NCBI GenBank assembly: GCA_942492965.1
Contig: OW818656.1
Span: forward strand, 620,001 to 684,000
Length of the DNA stretch: 64,000 nucleotides
From: Sphingosinicella sp942492965
GTDB lineage: Bacteria > Pseudomonadota > Alphaproteobacteria > Sphingomonadales > Sphingomonadaceae
Direction of reading: 5' to 3'
Shown here: piece by piece, positions 50,582-59,422 of the stretch
How the letters are laid out: each line of letters begins with the position of its first letter
Numbering within the stretch: the first letter of the stretch is position 1
The notes under the pieces: generated by a model
What the model was told of the DNA's origin: nothing
Database searches by the model: none
The model's input: the letters and a program-made list of their open reading frames with translations, nothing else
Made by a program: the position numbers and the translations under genes

Positions 50582-51378
50582 CGCGCGAGCGGCCAGCCAT
50601 GTCCGAGCGGTCCGTGCCCGGCACCGAAGCCCGGCGCGGCGAGGATCGCCTGGCGCACATAATCGCGCGCGCGCCATGCCGCCTGTTCGAGCGGCATCTT
50701 CTGCGCAAGGCCGACCGCGAGCGCCGAGGCGAGCGTGCAGCCCGTGCCGTGCGTGTGCTTGGTGGCGATGCGGGAATCGACCCATTCCTTGGCGCGGCCC
50801 GGCGTCACCAGCCAGTCGCTGATCTGGTCGCCCTTCAAATGCGCGCCCTTCACCAGCACGGCCTTCGCACCGAGCCCGAGGATCGCTTCGCCAGCGTCGC
50901 GGGCATCCTCGGGCGAGCGGATCTTCTTGCCCGAAAGCGCCTCCGCCTCGACGATGTTGGGCGTCACCACGTCCGCCATCGGCACGAGCAGCGATGTGAG
51001 TGCCTCCACCGCATCCGGGCGCAGCAGGTGGGCGCCGCCCTTCGCGATCATGACCGGATCGAGCACGATCGGCACGGCAACGTCGGTGAGCGCACCGGCG
51101 ACCGCCTCGATCACCGCCTGGCTGCCGAGCATCCCGATCTTGATCGCATCGGCGCCGATATCGGCGAGCACGGCCTCGATCTGCGCCACGATCACGCTGA
51201 CCGGGATGGCGTGCACGTCGTGGACGCCGTTCGTGTCCTGAACCGTGACGGCAGTGATCGCGGTCGTGGCATAGCCGCCGAGCATCGCGATCGTCTTGAT
51301 ATCGGCCTGAATGCCGGCACCGCCGCCGGAATCAGACCCCGCGATGACGAGGACGCGTGCCTGCTGGGGCCTGGTCAT
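50578..51378 (-). CDS. thiD: hydroxymethylpyrimidine/phosphomethylpyrimidine kinase
   Basis: The 266-residue kinase has VLVIAGSDSGGGAGIQADIKT, IKIGMLGSQAVIEAVAG, VLDPVMIAKGGAHLL, PNIVEAEALSG, and THGTGCTLASALAVGLA with the catalytic GTGC cysteine. It phosphorylates HMP and HMP-P in thiamine synthesis. I see no thi-box upstream; it is inside a glmM-thiD-rnhB run, joined by ATGA and GTGA overlaps. Confidence 0.94.
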   Translation of the reverse strand: MTRPQQARVLVIAGSDSGGGAGIQADIKTIAMLGGYATTAITAVTVQDTNGVHDVHAIPVSVIVAQIEAVLADIGADAIKIGMLGSQAVIEAVAGALTDVAVPIVLDPVMIAKGGAHLLRPDAVEALTSLLVPMADVVTPNIVEAEALSGKKIRSPEDARDAGEAILGLGAKAVLVKGAHLKGDQISDWLVTPGRAKEWVDSRIATKHTHGTGCTLASALAVGLAQKMPLEQAAWRARDYVRQAILAAPGFGAGHGPLGHGWPLAR

Positions 51379-52712
51379 GCAGCCTTTGCCACCGCTGCGC
51401 AGATTTCATCGACGACGCGTTCGACGAGGCCCATGTCTTCGCCCTCCGCCATCACGCGGATGAGCGGTTCCGTCCCCGACTTGCGGATGACGAGCCGGCC
51501 CGTGCCGCTGAGACGCGCCTCGGCGGCGGCTATGACACCCTTCACGCTATCGGTGTCGAGCGGCTGGCCGCCGTTGAAGCGTACGTTCTTGAGGAGCTGC
51601 GGCAGCGGCTCGAACAGCGTGAGCACTTCGGACGCGGGCCTGCCGTCTTCCACCAGCACGGCGAGCACCTGGAGCGCCGCAACGAGCCCGTCGCCGGTCG
51701 TCGAGTAATCCGAAAGGATGATGTGGCCGGACTGTTCGCCGCCCACGTTGAAGCCCTTGGCGCGCATCGCTTCGAGCACGTAGCGGTCGCCGACCTTGGC
51801 GCGCTCCAGAACGAGCCCGAGACCCCCGAGATAGCGTTCAAGGCCGAGGTTCGACATCACCGTCGCGACAAGCCCGCCGCCCTTGAGACGCCCGGCTGCG
51901 TGCCAGCTGCGCGTGACGAGCGCCATCAGTTGGTCGCCGTCCACGATCTGCCCGCGCTCATCGACGATGATGAGCCGGTCGGCATCGCCATCGAGCGCGA
52001 TGCCGATGTGCGCGCCGCTCTCGACCACCTTCTTCTGGAGCGCCGCGGGCTTCGTGGAGCCGACATCGTCGTTGATGTTGAAACCGTTCGGATTGACGCC
52101 GATCACTTCGACATCGGCGCCAAGTTCCCAGAGCGCGCTCGGCGCGACATTGTACGCCGCGCCGTTCGCGCAATCGACGACGAGCTTCAGCCCATCGAGG
52201 CGCAGGTGATCCGGGAAGGTCGATTTCGCGAAGTGGATATAGCGCCCGCGCGCGTCCTCGATCTTCTTGGCGCGACCGATGTGCTCGGGAGCCGCGAGTT
52301 TCGGCTCGGCTTCGAGCAGCGCCTCGATCTCAAGCTCGTCCGCATCCGACAGCTTGTAGCCATCCGGTCCGAACAACTTGATGCCGTTGTCCTGATACGC
52401 GTTGTGGCTCGCCGAGATCATGACGCCGAGATCGGCGCGCATCGAGCGCGTGAGCATCGCGACCGCCGGGGTCGGCACCGGGCCCACCATCACGACATCC
52501 ATGCCGACGCTGGTGAAACCCGCGATAAGCGCCGATTCCATCATGTAGCCCGAAAGCCGCGTGTCCTTGCCGATGACGACGCGGTGCTTGTGATCGCCGC
52601 GCAGGAACTTCGCGCCCGCCGCCTGGCCGACACGCATCGCGATCTCCGGCGTCATCGGTACGGTGTTGGTGAGCCCCCTGATCCCATCGGTGCCGAAATA
52701 GCGCCGGCCCAT
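51375..52712 (-). CDS. glmM: phosphoglucosamine mutase
   Basis: It converts glucosamine-6-P to glucosamine-1-P for peptidoglycan and LPS. The 445-residue protein from ATG 52712 begins MGRRYFGTDGIRGLTNTVPMTPE. The phosphoserine loop is VMISASHNAYQDNGIKLFG, the metal loop LDGDADRLIIVDERG, the sugar loop EQSGHIILSDYSTTGDG, and the phosphate loop IRKSGTEPLIRVMAEG. First gene of the glmM-thiD-rnhB run. Confidence 0.96.
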   Translation of the reverse strand: MGRRYFGTDGIRGLTNTVPMTPEIAMRVGQAAGAKFLRGDHKHRVVIGKDTRLSGYMMESALIAGFTSVGMDVVMVGPVPTPAVAMLTRSMRADLGVMISASHNAYQDNGIKLFGPDGYKLSDADELEIEALLEAEPKLAAPEHIGRAKKIEDARGRYIHFAKSTFPDHLRLDGLKLVVDCANGAAYNVAPSALWELGADVEVIGVNPNGFNINDDVGSTKPAALQKKVVESGAHIGIALDGDADRLIIVDERGQIVDGDQLMALVTRSWHAAGRLKGGGLVATVMSNLGLERYLGGLGLVLERAKVGDRYVLEAMRAKGFNVGGEQSGHIILSDYSTTGDGLVAALQVLAVLVEDGRPASEVLTLFEPLPQLLKNVRFNGGQPLDTDSVKGVIAAAEARLSGTGRLVIRKSGTEPLIRVMAEGEDMGLVERVVDEICAAVAKAA

Positions 52713-52807
52713 AATCGTCCTCTCCAGCCCCCGCGTGTCTTGCACACGCGCCTATAACAGGCTCTTTATGCCTCAAAATTGTTAAAATGAAGGGCGGGCT
52801 GCACGGA

Positions 52808-54247
52808 ATGATCGAAGCAATGGGTCGTTTTATCGACCAGCTCTCTGCATTTGTCTTCACGAAAGTGTCCTTTTTCGGCACAGAAATCGAGCTGGTCGTA
52901 CTGGCGCTCGCCTCCGCGATGCTCTTTTTCACGCTGTGGCTGGGCATTCCCCAGCTGCGCGGCGTCGCCATCGCCCTCCAGCTGATCCGCGGCCGCCATG
53001 CCGACGATAGCGCGCCGGGAACAGTGAGCCAGTTTCAGGCACTGTCCACAGCGCTCTCCGGCACGATCGGGCTCGGCAACATCGGCGGCGTCGCCATCGC
53101 CATCGCGCTCGGCGGGCCGGGTGCGGCCTTCTGGATGTTCGTGATCGGCTTTTTCGCGATGGCGCTGAAGGCGGCCGAAGTGACGCTCGGCCTGATGTAC
53201 CGCGAGTTCAGCGCTTCGGGCGAAGTGCGCGGCGGGCCGATGTATACGCTGAAAAACGGGCTCGCACGTATCGGCCTGCCGAACACCGGCCGGAAGCTCG
53301 GCGGCCTCTACGCCTTCTTCGCACTGGGCGGTGCGTTGCCGCTGATCCAGGTCAACCAGAGCTTCAGCCAGCTGACGGTGATTACCGGCATCGAGAGCAC
53401 GCCGGGCAACGGGCTCGTCTATGGGCTCATCCTCACGATTGCCGTTGGCATCGTGATCATCGGCGGGGTGCGATCGATCGCAACGGTCGCCGCGCGGCTC
53501 GTTCCCGTGATGTGCCTCGTCTATCTGGGCGGCGGCGCGGTCATTCTCGCTGCAAACGCAGGCGCGATTCCCGGCGCCTTCGCAACCATCGTGAGCGCCG
53601 CGTTTTCGCCCGACGCTGTTGCGGGCGGCATACTCGGCAGCTTCGTCGTCGGAATGCGCCGTGCCGTCTTCTCGTGCGAGGCCGGCGTCGGCACAGCGGT
53701 CATCGCCCATAGCGCGGCGAAAACGCACCACCCGGCATCCGAAGGCATGGTGGCGCTGATCGAACCGCTGCTCGACACGATGGTCGTCTGCACGATGACC
53801 GCGCTCATCATCGTCGTCACGGGCGTCTACAACGACGGCTACACGGACATCGCCATGACCTCCGCTGCGTTCGGCACCGTGACGGCATGGTTCCCCTATG
53901 TGCTGTCGGTCGCCGTGCTGCTGTTTGCGTTCTCCACGCTGATTTCGTGGGGATATTACGGGCTTCAGGCATGGGGCTACCTGTTCGGCCACAGCCGCAC
54001 GAGCGAACTCGCTTTCAAGCTTTTCTATTGTCTGCTGCAACCGTTGGGCGCCGTCCTTTCCCCCGGCAAGGTGGTGGACCTTATCGACAGCCTGTTCTTC
54101 CTGATGGTGCTGCCGAACCTGATCGGGCTTGCGCTGCTGGCCGTGCCCGTGAGACGCGAGGTGAGCGGCTTCCTTGCCAGCGTGAAGGCTGGAACGATTT
54201 ACGGAAAGGGTATCGACGATGAAACGGCGCAACCTCGGCACGACTGA
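52808..54247 (+). CDS. alanine/glycine:cation symporter (AGCS) family protein
   Basis: The 479-residue protein has ~10 membrane segments and the AGCS signature GTVSQFQALSTALSGTIGLGNIGGVAIAIALGGPGAAFWM, with GGPMYTLKNGLA and FSCEAGVGTAVIAHSAAKTHHPASEGMVALIEPLLDT. It imports alanine or glycine with Na+ or H+. An in-frame ATG at 52787 adds seven residues without a better RBS. It overlaps the start of the next gene by 29 bases. Confidence 0.9.
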   Translation: MIEAMGRFIDQLSAFVFTKVSFFGTEIELVVLALASAMLFFTLWLGIPQLRGVAIALQLIRGRHADDSAPGTVSQFQALSTALSGTIGLGNIGGVAIAIALGGPGAAFWMFVIGFFAMALKAAEVTLGLMYREFSASGEVRGGPMYTLKNGLARIGLPNTGRKLGGLYAFFALGGALPLIQVNQSFSQLTVITGIESTPGNGLVYGLILTIAVGIVIIGGVRSIATVAARLVPVMCLVYLGGGAVILAANAGAIPGAFATIVSAAFSPDAVAGGILGSFVVGMRRAVFSCEAGVGTAVIAHSAAKTHHPASEGMVALIEPLLDTMVVCTMTALIIVVTGVYNDGYTDIAMTSAAFGTVTAWFPYVLSVAVLLFAFSTLISWGYYGLQAWGYLFGHSRTSELAFKLFYCLLQPLGAVLSPGKVVDLIDSLFFLMVLPNLIGLALLAVPVRREVSGFLASVKAGTIYGKGIDDETAQPRHD

Positions 54248-55217
54248 CGTTTCGGCCATCGGGCTCGGCTGCATGGGGATCGCCGGACTTTCCGGCATGG
54301 CGGCGATGTATGGCGAGGTGGACAAGGACGAAGCCGTCCGCACGATCCACCGCGCGATCGAGATCGGCATCGACTTCCTTGATACCGCTGAGGTCTACGG
54401 CCCCTACACGAACGAGGAATTCCTTGGACAGGCGCTGAAGGGCAAGCGCGGCAAGGCGTTCATCGCCACCAAGTTCGGCTTCAAGATTGTCGACGGGCGT
54501 TCGCGGGGAACCGACAGCCGGCCCGAGACCATCCGCGCCGTTTGCGAGGCGAGCCTCAAGCGCCTTCAGACCGACGTGATCGACCTGTTCTACCAGCACC
54601 GCGTCGACCCCGACGTGCCGATCGAAGATGTCGTCGGCACGATGGCGGACCTGCAGGCCCAAGGCAAAATCCGCTTTATCGGGCTTTCCGAAGCCGGTGT
54701 CGGCACGCTGGAACGCGCCGCCGCCACGCACCGGATCGACGCGCTGCAATCGGAATATTCGCTGTGGGAGCGGGAGATCGAAAACGACATCCTGCCGGCC
54801 TGCCGCAAACACGGCATCGCCTTGGTCCCCTATTCGCCGCTCGGGCGCGGGTTCCTGACCGGCGAGGTGAAGCGGGCGGAGGACTATCCCGAAACGGATT
54901 ATCGCCGGAAAGATCCCCGCTATCAGGGCGCGAACTTCGACGCGAACATGGAACTCGTCGCCACAGCGAAGCGCATCGCGGACGCGCACGGCGCGACACC
55001 CGCGCAGGTCGCGCTCGCGTGGCTGCTCGCGCAGGGGCCGGACATCATCCCGATTCCCGGCACCAAGAAGGTGAAGCGGCTGGAAGAAAACGCCGCCGCT
55101 GCCGACCTCGCCCTCACCGCCGCGGACGTCGCCGCACTAAACGCCGCCGCGCCTGTGGGCGGCACGGCAGGCGAACGCTACGATACGCCCGGCAAGCTGG
55201 CGATGCTGCGAATCTAG
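54219..55217 (+). CDS. aldo/keto reductase
   Basis: The 332-residue NADPH enzyme has the tetrad: Asp in FLDTAEVYGPYTNEEFLG, Tyr in the same motif, Lys in FIATKFGFKI and His in IDLFYQHRVDPDVPIED. Cofactor motif IPIPGTKKVKRLEENAAAADL. Close in pattern to the AKR13/YakC group that reduces aldehydes. GGAAAGGG is near the ATG. It shares its last three bases with the convergent SDR stop (CTAG). Confidence 0.92.
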   Translation: MKRRNLGTTDVSAIGLGCMGIAGLSGMAAMYGEVDKDEAVRTIHRAIEIGIDFLDTAEVYGPYTNEEFLGQALKGKRGKAFIATKFGFKIVDGRSRGTDSRPETIRAVCEASLKRLQTDVIDLFYQHRVDPDVPIEDVVGTMADLQAQGKIRFIGLSEAGVGTLERAAATHRIDALQSEYSLWEREIENDILPACRKHGIALVPYSPLGRGFLTGEVKRAEDYPETDYRRKDPRYQGANFDANMELVATAKRIADAHGATPAQVALAWLLAQGPDIIPIPGTKKVKRLEENAAAADLALTAADVAALNAAAPVGGTAGERYDTPGKLAMLRI

Positions 55218-56005
55218 CGTTTCGGCGCCATCTTCGCGACGCGGCTGAACACATAGCGCGGGGCAAACCGCTTCAGCCAGAGCGCCTGCATCTCAAGGCC
55301 CCGGCCCACCGGTATCTCGGGCTTGCCCGCGCGGAGGCCGGCGAGGATTTCGGCCGCGGCCTCGGCGGCGCTGATGCCGTGGCCGACTGGGTCTTCCTTT
55401 GGGCCGAAGCGCTTGCCGTGGCCGTCGAGCGCATTCTCGGCGATGTTCGTCTGCACGAAGCCGGGCGTGACCACCGTGACGCCGATGCCGTGCTGCGCGA
55501 CCTCGGCGCGAAGCGCATCCGAAAAGCCGACGAGCGCGTGCTTCGCGGCGCAGTAGCCGGTGCGCATCGGCGCACCGATCTTGCCCGCAACGCTCGCGAT
55601 CTGGACGAACTGCCCCTGCCCCCGCGCCACCATCTTCGGCAGCACGAACTGCGTGAGCCGGAGCGGCGCGAAGAAATCGACCTCCATGATCTGCCGGTAG
55701 ACACCGAAATCGGTATCGAGCGCCATCGAACGCTGCGAGATGCCCGCATTGTTGACGAGGATGTCGATCGCGCCGCGCCAGGCCCACGCGCGGTCGACGA
55801 TGCCCGGCAATGCGGCATAGTCGGTCGCCTCGAACGGCAGGACGAACCGCTCGCCCTCCAGCCGCCGGGCGATGTCCGCAAGCGCGGCCTCGCGCCGCCC
55901 CGAGAGGATGATTTGCGCGCCCGCCTTCCCGAACGCCTCTGCGAGCGCGGCGCCGATCCCCGACGACGCGCCAGTGATCCAGACGGTCTTGCCCGTCAAT
56001 TCCAC
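55214..56005 (-). CDS. short-chain dehydrogenase/reductase
   Basis: At 263 residues from GTG 56005 it carries WITGASSGIGAALAEAFGKAG (cofactor loop), NNAGISQRS, the Ser in QIASVAGKIGAPM and Tyr-x3-Lys in TGYCAAKHALVGFSDAL. The Arg in LSGRRE favours NADP(H). Substrate unknown. It overlaps the end of the nnrU-like gene by ten bases; an open frame up to 56542 is not coding. Confidence 0.9.
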   Translation of the reverse strand: MELTGKTVWITGASSGIGAALAEAFGKAGAQIILSGRREAALADIARRLEGERFVLPFEATDYAALPGIVDRAWAWRGAIDILVNNAGISQRSMALDTDFGVYRQIMEVDFFAPLRLTQFVLPKMVARGQGQFVQIASVAGKIGAPMRTGYCAAKHALVGFSDALRAEVAQHGIGVTVVTPGFVQTNIAENALDGHGKRFGPKEDPVGHGISAAEAAAEILAGLRAGKPEIPVGRGLEMQALWLKRFAPRYVFSRVAKMAPKR

Positions 56006-56685
56006 AGCATCGCCCCTGTCGATTTCCCGATCACGATCGGGTGCGCCATCACGAAGATGACGTAGAGCGCGAGGCCCATCACGATCGGCAGAACGCCGGG
56101 CCAGACTCGCGCCCAGCCGAGCCGTCCGGAAAGCTGCGCGCCAAGCGGCCAGTAGCTGGTGTGCGCGGCATAGGCCGCCCAGGCTGCGCCGAGCTGCCCG
56201 GCCTTCTTGCCATCCTGAAGCCAGGCACCGACGAGCGCCAATATGCCGATGCCGCCCGCGAGGATCAGCGTTTCGAGGCGACCGGTCGAGGCGACATGCA
56301 CAATGGCCCAAAGGCCGAACGCCCACATCATTGGATGCCGGGTAATGCCCATTACGCCCTTGGGCTCCGTGCCTTTCGAAAGCACCTTGCCCGCCTCCAC
56401 CATCGCCGGATTGGGCGCGAGGAACGATCCGACGAACAGGACGCTGGCGACGAGCATCAGGAGCCAGCCGACATGCACCGCCCACAGGGGCGGCACCCAG
56501 AGCTGAACGGTGGGCGCAGCACGGTAGGCGAGCACCGCCCATATCAGCGTCGCGAACGCAACCAGCGAATAGAGGCCGAGGAAGCCCTTCTCGCCGATCC
56601 TCGCGACGAGCGGTGCGCGAAGGGGGTGGGACAGGATGAAATGGGTAAGCACAAACAACGCAACGGCGATTGCAAGCTCGGCCAT
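55996..56685 (-). CDS. NnrU-family membrane protein
   Basis: The 229-residue protein has six or so helices and the NnrU pattern: FVLTHFILSHPLRAPLVARIGEKGFLGLYSLVAFATLIWAV, GITRHPMMWAFGLWAIVHVAS. NnrU relates to ICMT-like methyltransferases (HPMMW resembles the RNPMY motif). Named for a link to nitric-oxide reduction in Rhodobacter, but no nor/nir gene is here and the function is open. Confidence 0.88.
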   Translation of the reverse strand: MAELAIAVALFVLTHFILSHPLRAPLVARIGEKGFLGLYSLVAFATLIWAVLAYRAAPTVQLWVPPLWAVHVGWLLMLVASVLFVGSFLAPNPAMVEAGKVLSKGTEPKGVMGITRHPMMWAFGLWAIVHVASTGRLETLILAGGIGILALVGAWLQDGKKAGQLGAAWAAYAAHTSYWPLGAQLSGRLGWARVWPGVLPIVMGLALYVIFVMAHPIVIGKSTGAMLWN

Positions 56686-56705
56686 TTCCCGGCCCTCCCC
56701 TTCTC

Positions 56706-58004
56706 CTAGCGGCTATACTGTTTAGGCAGTGTATCCTGTTTCAGCGGATTGTAACGATCCCGCAATTTCGTCTGCCGCGATTCGAGCGGCGTCGCACGGC
56801 CATCGATGAAAAGAGCGGTCGGGGCCGAGGCAAGCTCGATGGGATCGCCCGACCAGACGACGACATCGGCGCGCTTGCCGGGTTCGAGCGTGCCGAGCTC
56901 TCCGCCGAGGCCGAAGATTTCCGCCGGGTTGCGTGTGAGCGCGGCAAGCGCCTCAGCGTGGCTGACCTGAACGCCGCCCGGAATCCGGCCCTGCGCCACG
57001 AGATTGCCCGCCTGTTGCGGAATGAGCCGTACCTGATGAGTGAGATCGCGGCCGATCGGCACGATCGCGACCTTCACGCCCGCGCGGATCAGGCGCCCGA
57101 CGTTCGACTGCGTCGCGGCAAGCGCCTCGAAGTTTTGGGGCAGATTGGGTGTCACCGAGGCGAGCACCGGAACGCCCGCCGCGGCGATCTTGTCCGCAAC
57201 CGTCCAGCCCTCCGCCGCACCGGCGAGGATGAGGCGCAGGCGCGGGTAAGTCTTTTTGAGCGCGAGCACGTTCACGATGTCGCTGGCGCGGTTGACGCTG
57301 ACGACCGCCGGAACCTCGCCGCTGACGACCTTCGCAAGCGCGGAGGCATCGGCCTTCTTGAGGAGCGAGCCGCGATCGCGGCCGAAGCCGTAGCCGGCAG
57401 GATTGCGCGCGTAGGCCGCAGCTTCCGCGAACGCATCGGCAAGACGCGCGAACAATGCGCCGCGCGAGCCGCCCGCGAGCCGCGCGCCGTCCTCACCCAT
57501 CACGATATACTGGAAAGCCTGCTGCCGTGTGATCGGCGTTCCCTCGCCGAGCGACAGCACGAGGCCCTGTCCGCCGAAGATGTCGTTGCCCGCATCGGGC
57601 ATCACGGCGGCGCGCGTCACGCCTTCGATGCGGGTGACGGCGATGGCGGTGGTGAGCGGGTTCACCGCGGGCGCGATGTCGATCGCCGCGGCGTAGGGCG
57701 CTGCGTTGGCCTGGATGTCGTTGGTGCCCGAGACCGCATCGACCTCGACGATGCCCACGCGCGAGTAGCCGGCGAAGAGGCCCGGCGTCACCCAGCCGCC
57801 GGCGGCATCGACGACGCGCGCGTCCGCCGGGACGGCGACGTTCGATCCGACCGAGACGATGCGTCCGTCGCGGATGAGGACGGTGCCGTTTTCGATGGGT
57901 TCGGCGCGGGCGATGGTGGCGACCTTGCCGTTCACGATGGCGATGGTTTCCGCGAACGCAGGCGTCGCGATCGTCAGCGCGAGGAGCGAGAGCAGACGCT
58001 TCAT
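56706..58004 (-). CDS. exported amidohydrolase-fold protein lacking the metal ligands
   Basis: The 432-residue protein has a signal peptide (MKRLLSLLALTIATPAFA-ET) and the fold's outer strands: IAIVNGKVATIARAEPIENGTVLIRDGRIVSVG and a closing LEPGKRADVVVWSGDPIE. But the HxH that should follow VTPG is replaced by LFAGYSRVGIVEVD, the strand-5 His by Asn (VVSVNRASD) and the strand-6 His by Ala (LAGAAEGW). It is therefore probably not a metal hydrolase on its own. Coupled by ATGA to the intact partner upstream. Confidence 0.88.
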   Translation of the reverse strand: MKRLLSLLALTIATPAFAETIAIVNGKVATIARAEPIENGTVLIRDGRIVSVGSNVAVPADARVVDAAGGWVTPGLFAGYSRVGIVEVDAVSGTNDIQANAAPYAAAIDIAPAVNPLTTAIAVTRIEGVTRAAVMPDAGNDIFGGQGLVLSLGEGTPITRQQAFQYIVMGEDGARLAGGSRGALFARLADAFAEAAAYARNPAGYGFGRDRGSLLKKADASALAKVVSGEVPAVVSVNRASDIVNVLALKKTYPRLRLILAGAAEGWTVADKIAAAGVPVLASVTPNLPQNFEALAATQSNVGRLIRAGVKVAIVPIGRDLTHQVRLIPQQAGNLVAQGRIPGGVQVSHAEALAALTRNPAEIFGLGGELGTLEPGKRADVVVWSGDPIELASAPTALFIDGRATPLESRQTKLRDRYNPLKQDTLPKQYSR

Positions 58005-59422
58005 TTCGGGTCTCCTTCACCGGGCTGGCCAAGCTCGAAATCGCTGACCGGCCGCATCCGCGACAGCGCATCAAACATCAGCGCACCATCGATCCAGACC
58101 TTCTCGGCCTTTGCGTAAACCGAGAGCGGATCGCCGTTCCAGAGCACGACGTCGGCGCGCTTGCCGGGCGCGAGACTGCCGATTTCCTTGTCGAGACCAA
58201 GCGCCTTCGCGGCGTTGATACCGATCCACGTCCATGCCGCTTCGGGCTTGATATCGAGCCCCGCGCGGTTGCCGTCCGCCAGTGCCTTCGCGGTTTCCTG
58301 ATTGAGCCGCTGGATGCCGAGATCATCGTCCGAATGCGTGACCGCGCAGCCGCCCGCCGCATGAACGAAGGGCAGGTTCTCGCGGATGCCGTCGTAGGCT
58401 TCCATCTTGAACCCCCACCAATCCGCCCACATCGCCGCGCAGGTGCCGTTCGCCTTCAAAAGGTCGGCGATCTTGTAGGCTTCGACAGCGTGGTGGAAGG
58501 TGGTGACCTTGTAGCCGAACTCCTTCGCCATATCGAGCACGAGCGCCATTTCGTCGGCGCGGTAGCAATGGTTCTGCACAAGGATTTCGCCGTCGAGCAC
58601 GCCGCGCAGCGTATCCATCGCGATGTCGCGCGCGGGCACGTCCTTCAGCGCGGCGGTGCCCGCCTTCACCTTGCCTTCGTATTCATCCCACTTGCGATCA
58701 TATTCCTGCGCCTTCGCCCACGTCGCACGGTCGACCGCGATGTTGCCCATGCGGCTTCCCGGCTTCTGGTTGCGGCTGCCGTAGACGCGCTTCGGGTTTT
58801 CGCCGCACGCCATCTTGAGCGTGTAGGGCGCGCCCGGAAACTTCATTTCCTGCACCGTGCGACCCGGCACGTTGCGCAGGGAAACGCCGCGCCCGCCGAA
58901 CAAATTCGCCGAACCGGGAAGGATATGCAGCGTGGTGATCCCGCCCGCCAGCGCACGCGTGAAGCCGGGGTCCTGCGGCCAGACGCCGTGTTCGGCCCAG
59001 ACGTCCGCCGTGTTCGCGCCGGTGATCTCGTTGCCGTCCTGATGTGCTTCCACCGACGGCGACGGATAGTTGCCGAGGTGGCTGTGCACATCGATGACGC
59101 CGGGCGTGACCCACTTGCCGGCGCCGTCGATCACGGTGACGCCTTCGGGCGCCGCCACGCTCTGGCCGATGGCGGCAACCTTGCCGTCCACCAGCAACAC
59201 CTCCCCGCCGATGATCTTGCCGCCCGCACCGTCATAGATGTTGACGCCGCGGATCAGCGTCGGCTGCGATGCATAGGGCTTGTAGGCGGAAGGGAATGGA
59301 TTCTTGTCGATCATCGGCAGATCGCGCGTGGGCTTGCCGGCTGCGGTTTTCGGCCCCTCCTGCTGACCTGCGCAGGCGGAAAGCAGCGCCGCCGATGCAA
59401 GCGCAAAAACCAGACTCTTCAT
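58001..59422 (-). CDS. amidohydrolase lipoprotein (peptidase/imidazolonepropionase-like)
   Basis: The 473-residue protein has a lipobox (ALLSACAGQQ) and the full metal site: HxH in TPGVIDVHSHLG, His in GEILVQNHCYRADEM, His in VTTFHHAVEAYK and Asp in VTHSDDDLG. No carbamylated lysine is evident. It ends with LAPGKRADVVLWNGDPLS. Subfamily relatives include dipeptidases acting on Xaa-Pro or Xaa-Arg. Being lipid-anchored outside the inner membrane and coupled to a POT transporter, peptide trimming before uptake is a reasonable inference. Confidence 0.9.
   Translation of the reverse strand: MKSLVFALASAALLSACAGQQEGPKTAAGKPTRDLPMIDKNPFPSAYKPYASQPTLIRGVNIYDGAGGKIIGGEVLLVDGKVAAIGQSVAAPEGVTVIDGAGKWVTPGVIDVHSHLGNYPSPSVEAHQDGNEITGANTADVWAEHGVWPQDPGFTRALAGGITTLHILPGSANLFGGRGVSLRNVPGRTVQEMKFPGAPYTLKMACGENPKRVYGSRNQKPGSRMGNIAVDRATWAKAQEYDRKWDEYEGKVKAGTAALKDVPARDIAMDTLRGVLDGEILVQNHCYRADEMALVLDMAKEFGYKVTTFHHAVEAYKIADLLKANGTCAAMWADWWGFKMEAYDGIRENLPFVHAAGGCAVTHSDDDLGIQRLNQETAKALADGNRAGLDIKPEAAWTWIGINAAKALGLDKEIGSLAPGKRADVVLWNGDPLSVYAKAEKVWIDGALMFDALSRMRPVSDFELGQPGEGDPK

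Noticed and set aside
51379..51420. Thiamine (THI) riboswitch upstream of thiD
   Set aside because: thiD begins inside an ATGA overlap with glmM; there is no leader in which a riboswitch could sit.
56670..58118. Long forward frame opposite the ligand-less amidohydrolase gene
   Set aside because: Shadow of the real gene; Arg/Asp-rich with no domain, and the real gene has a signal peptide and a coupled start.
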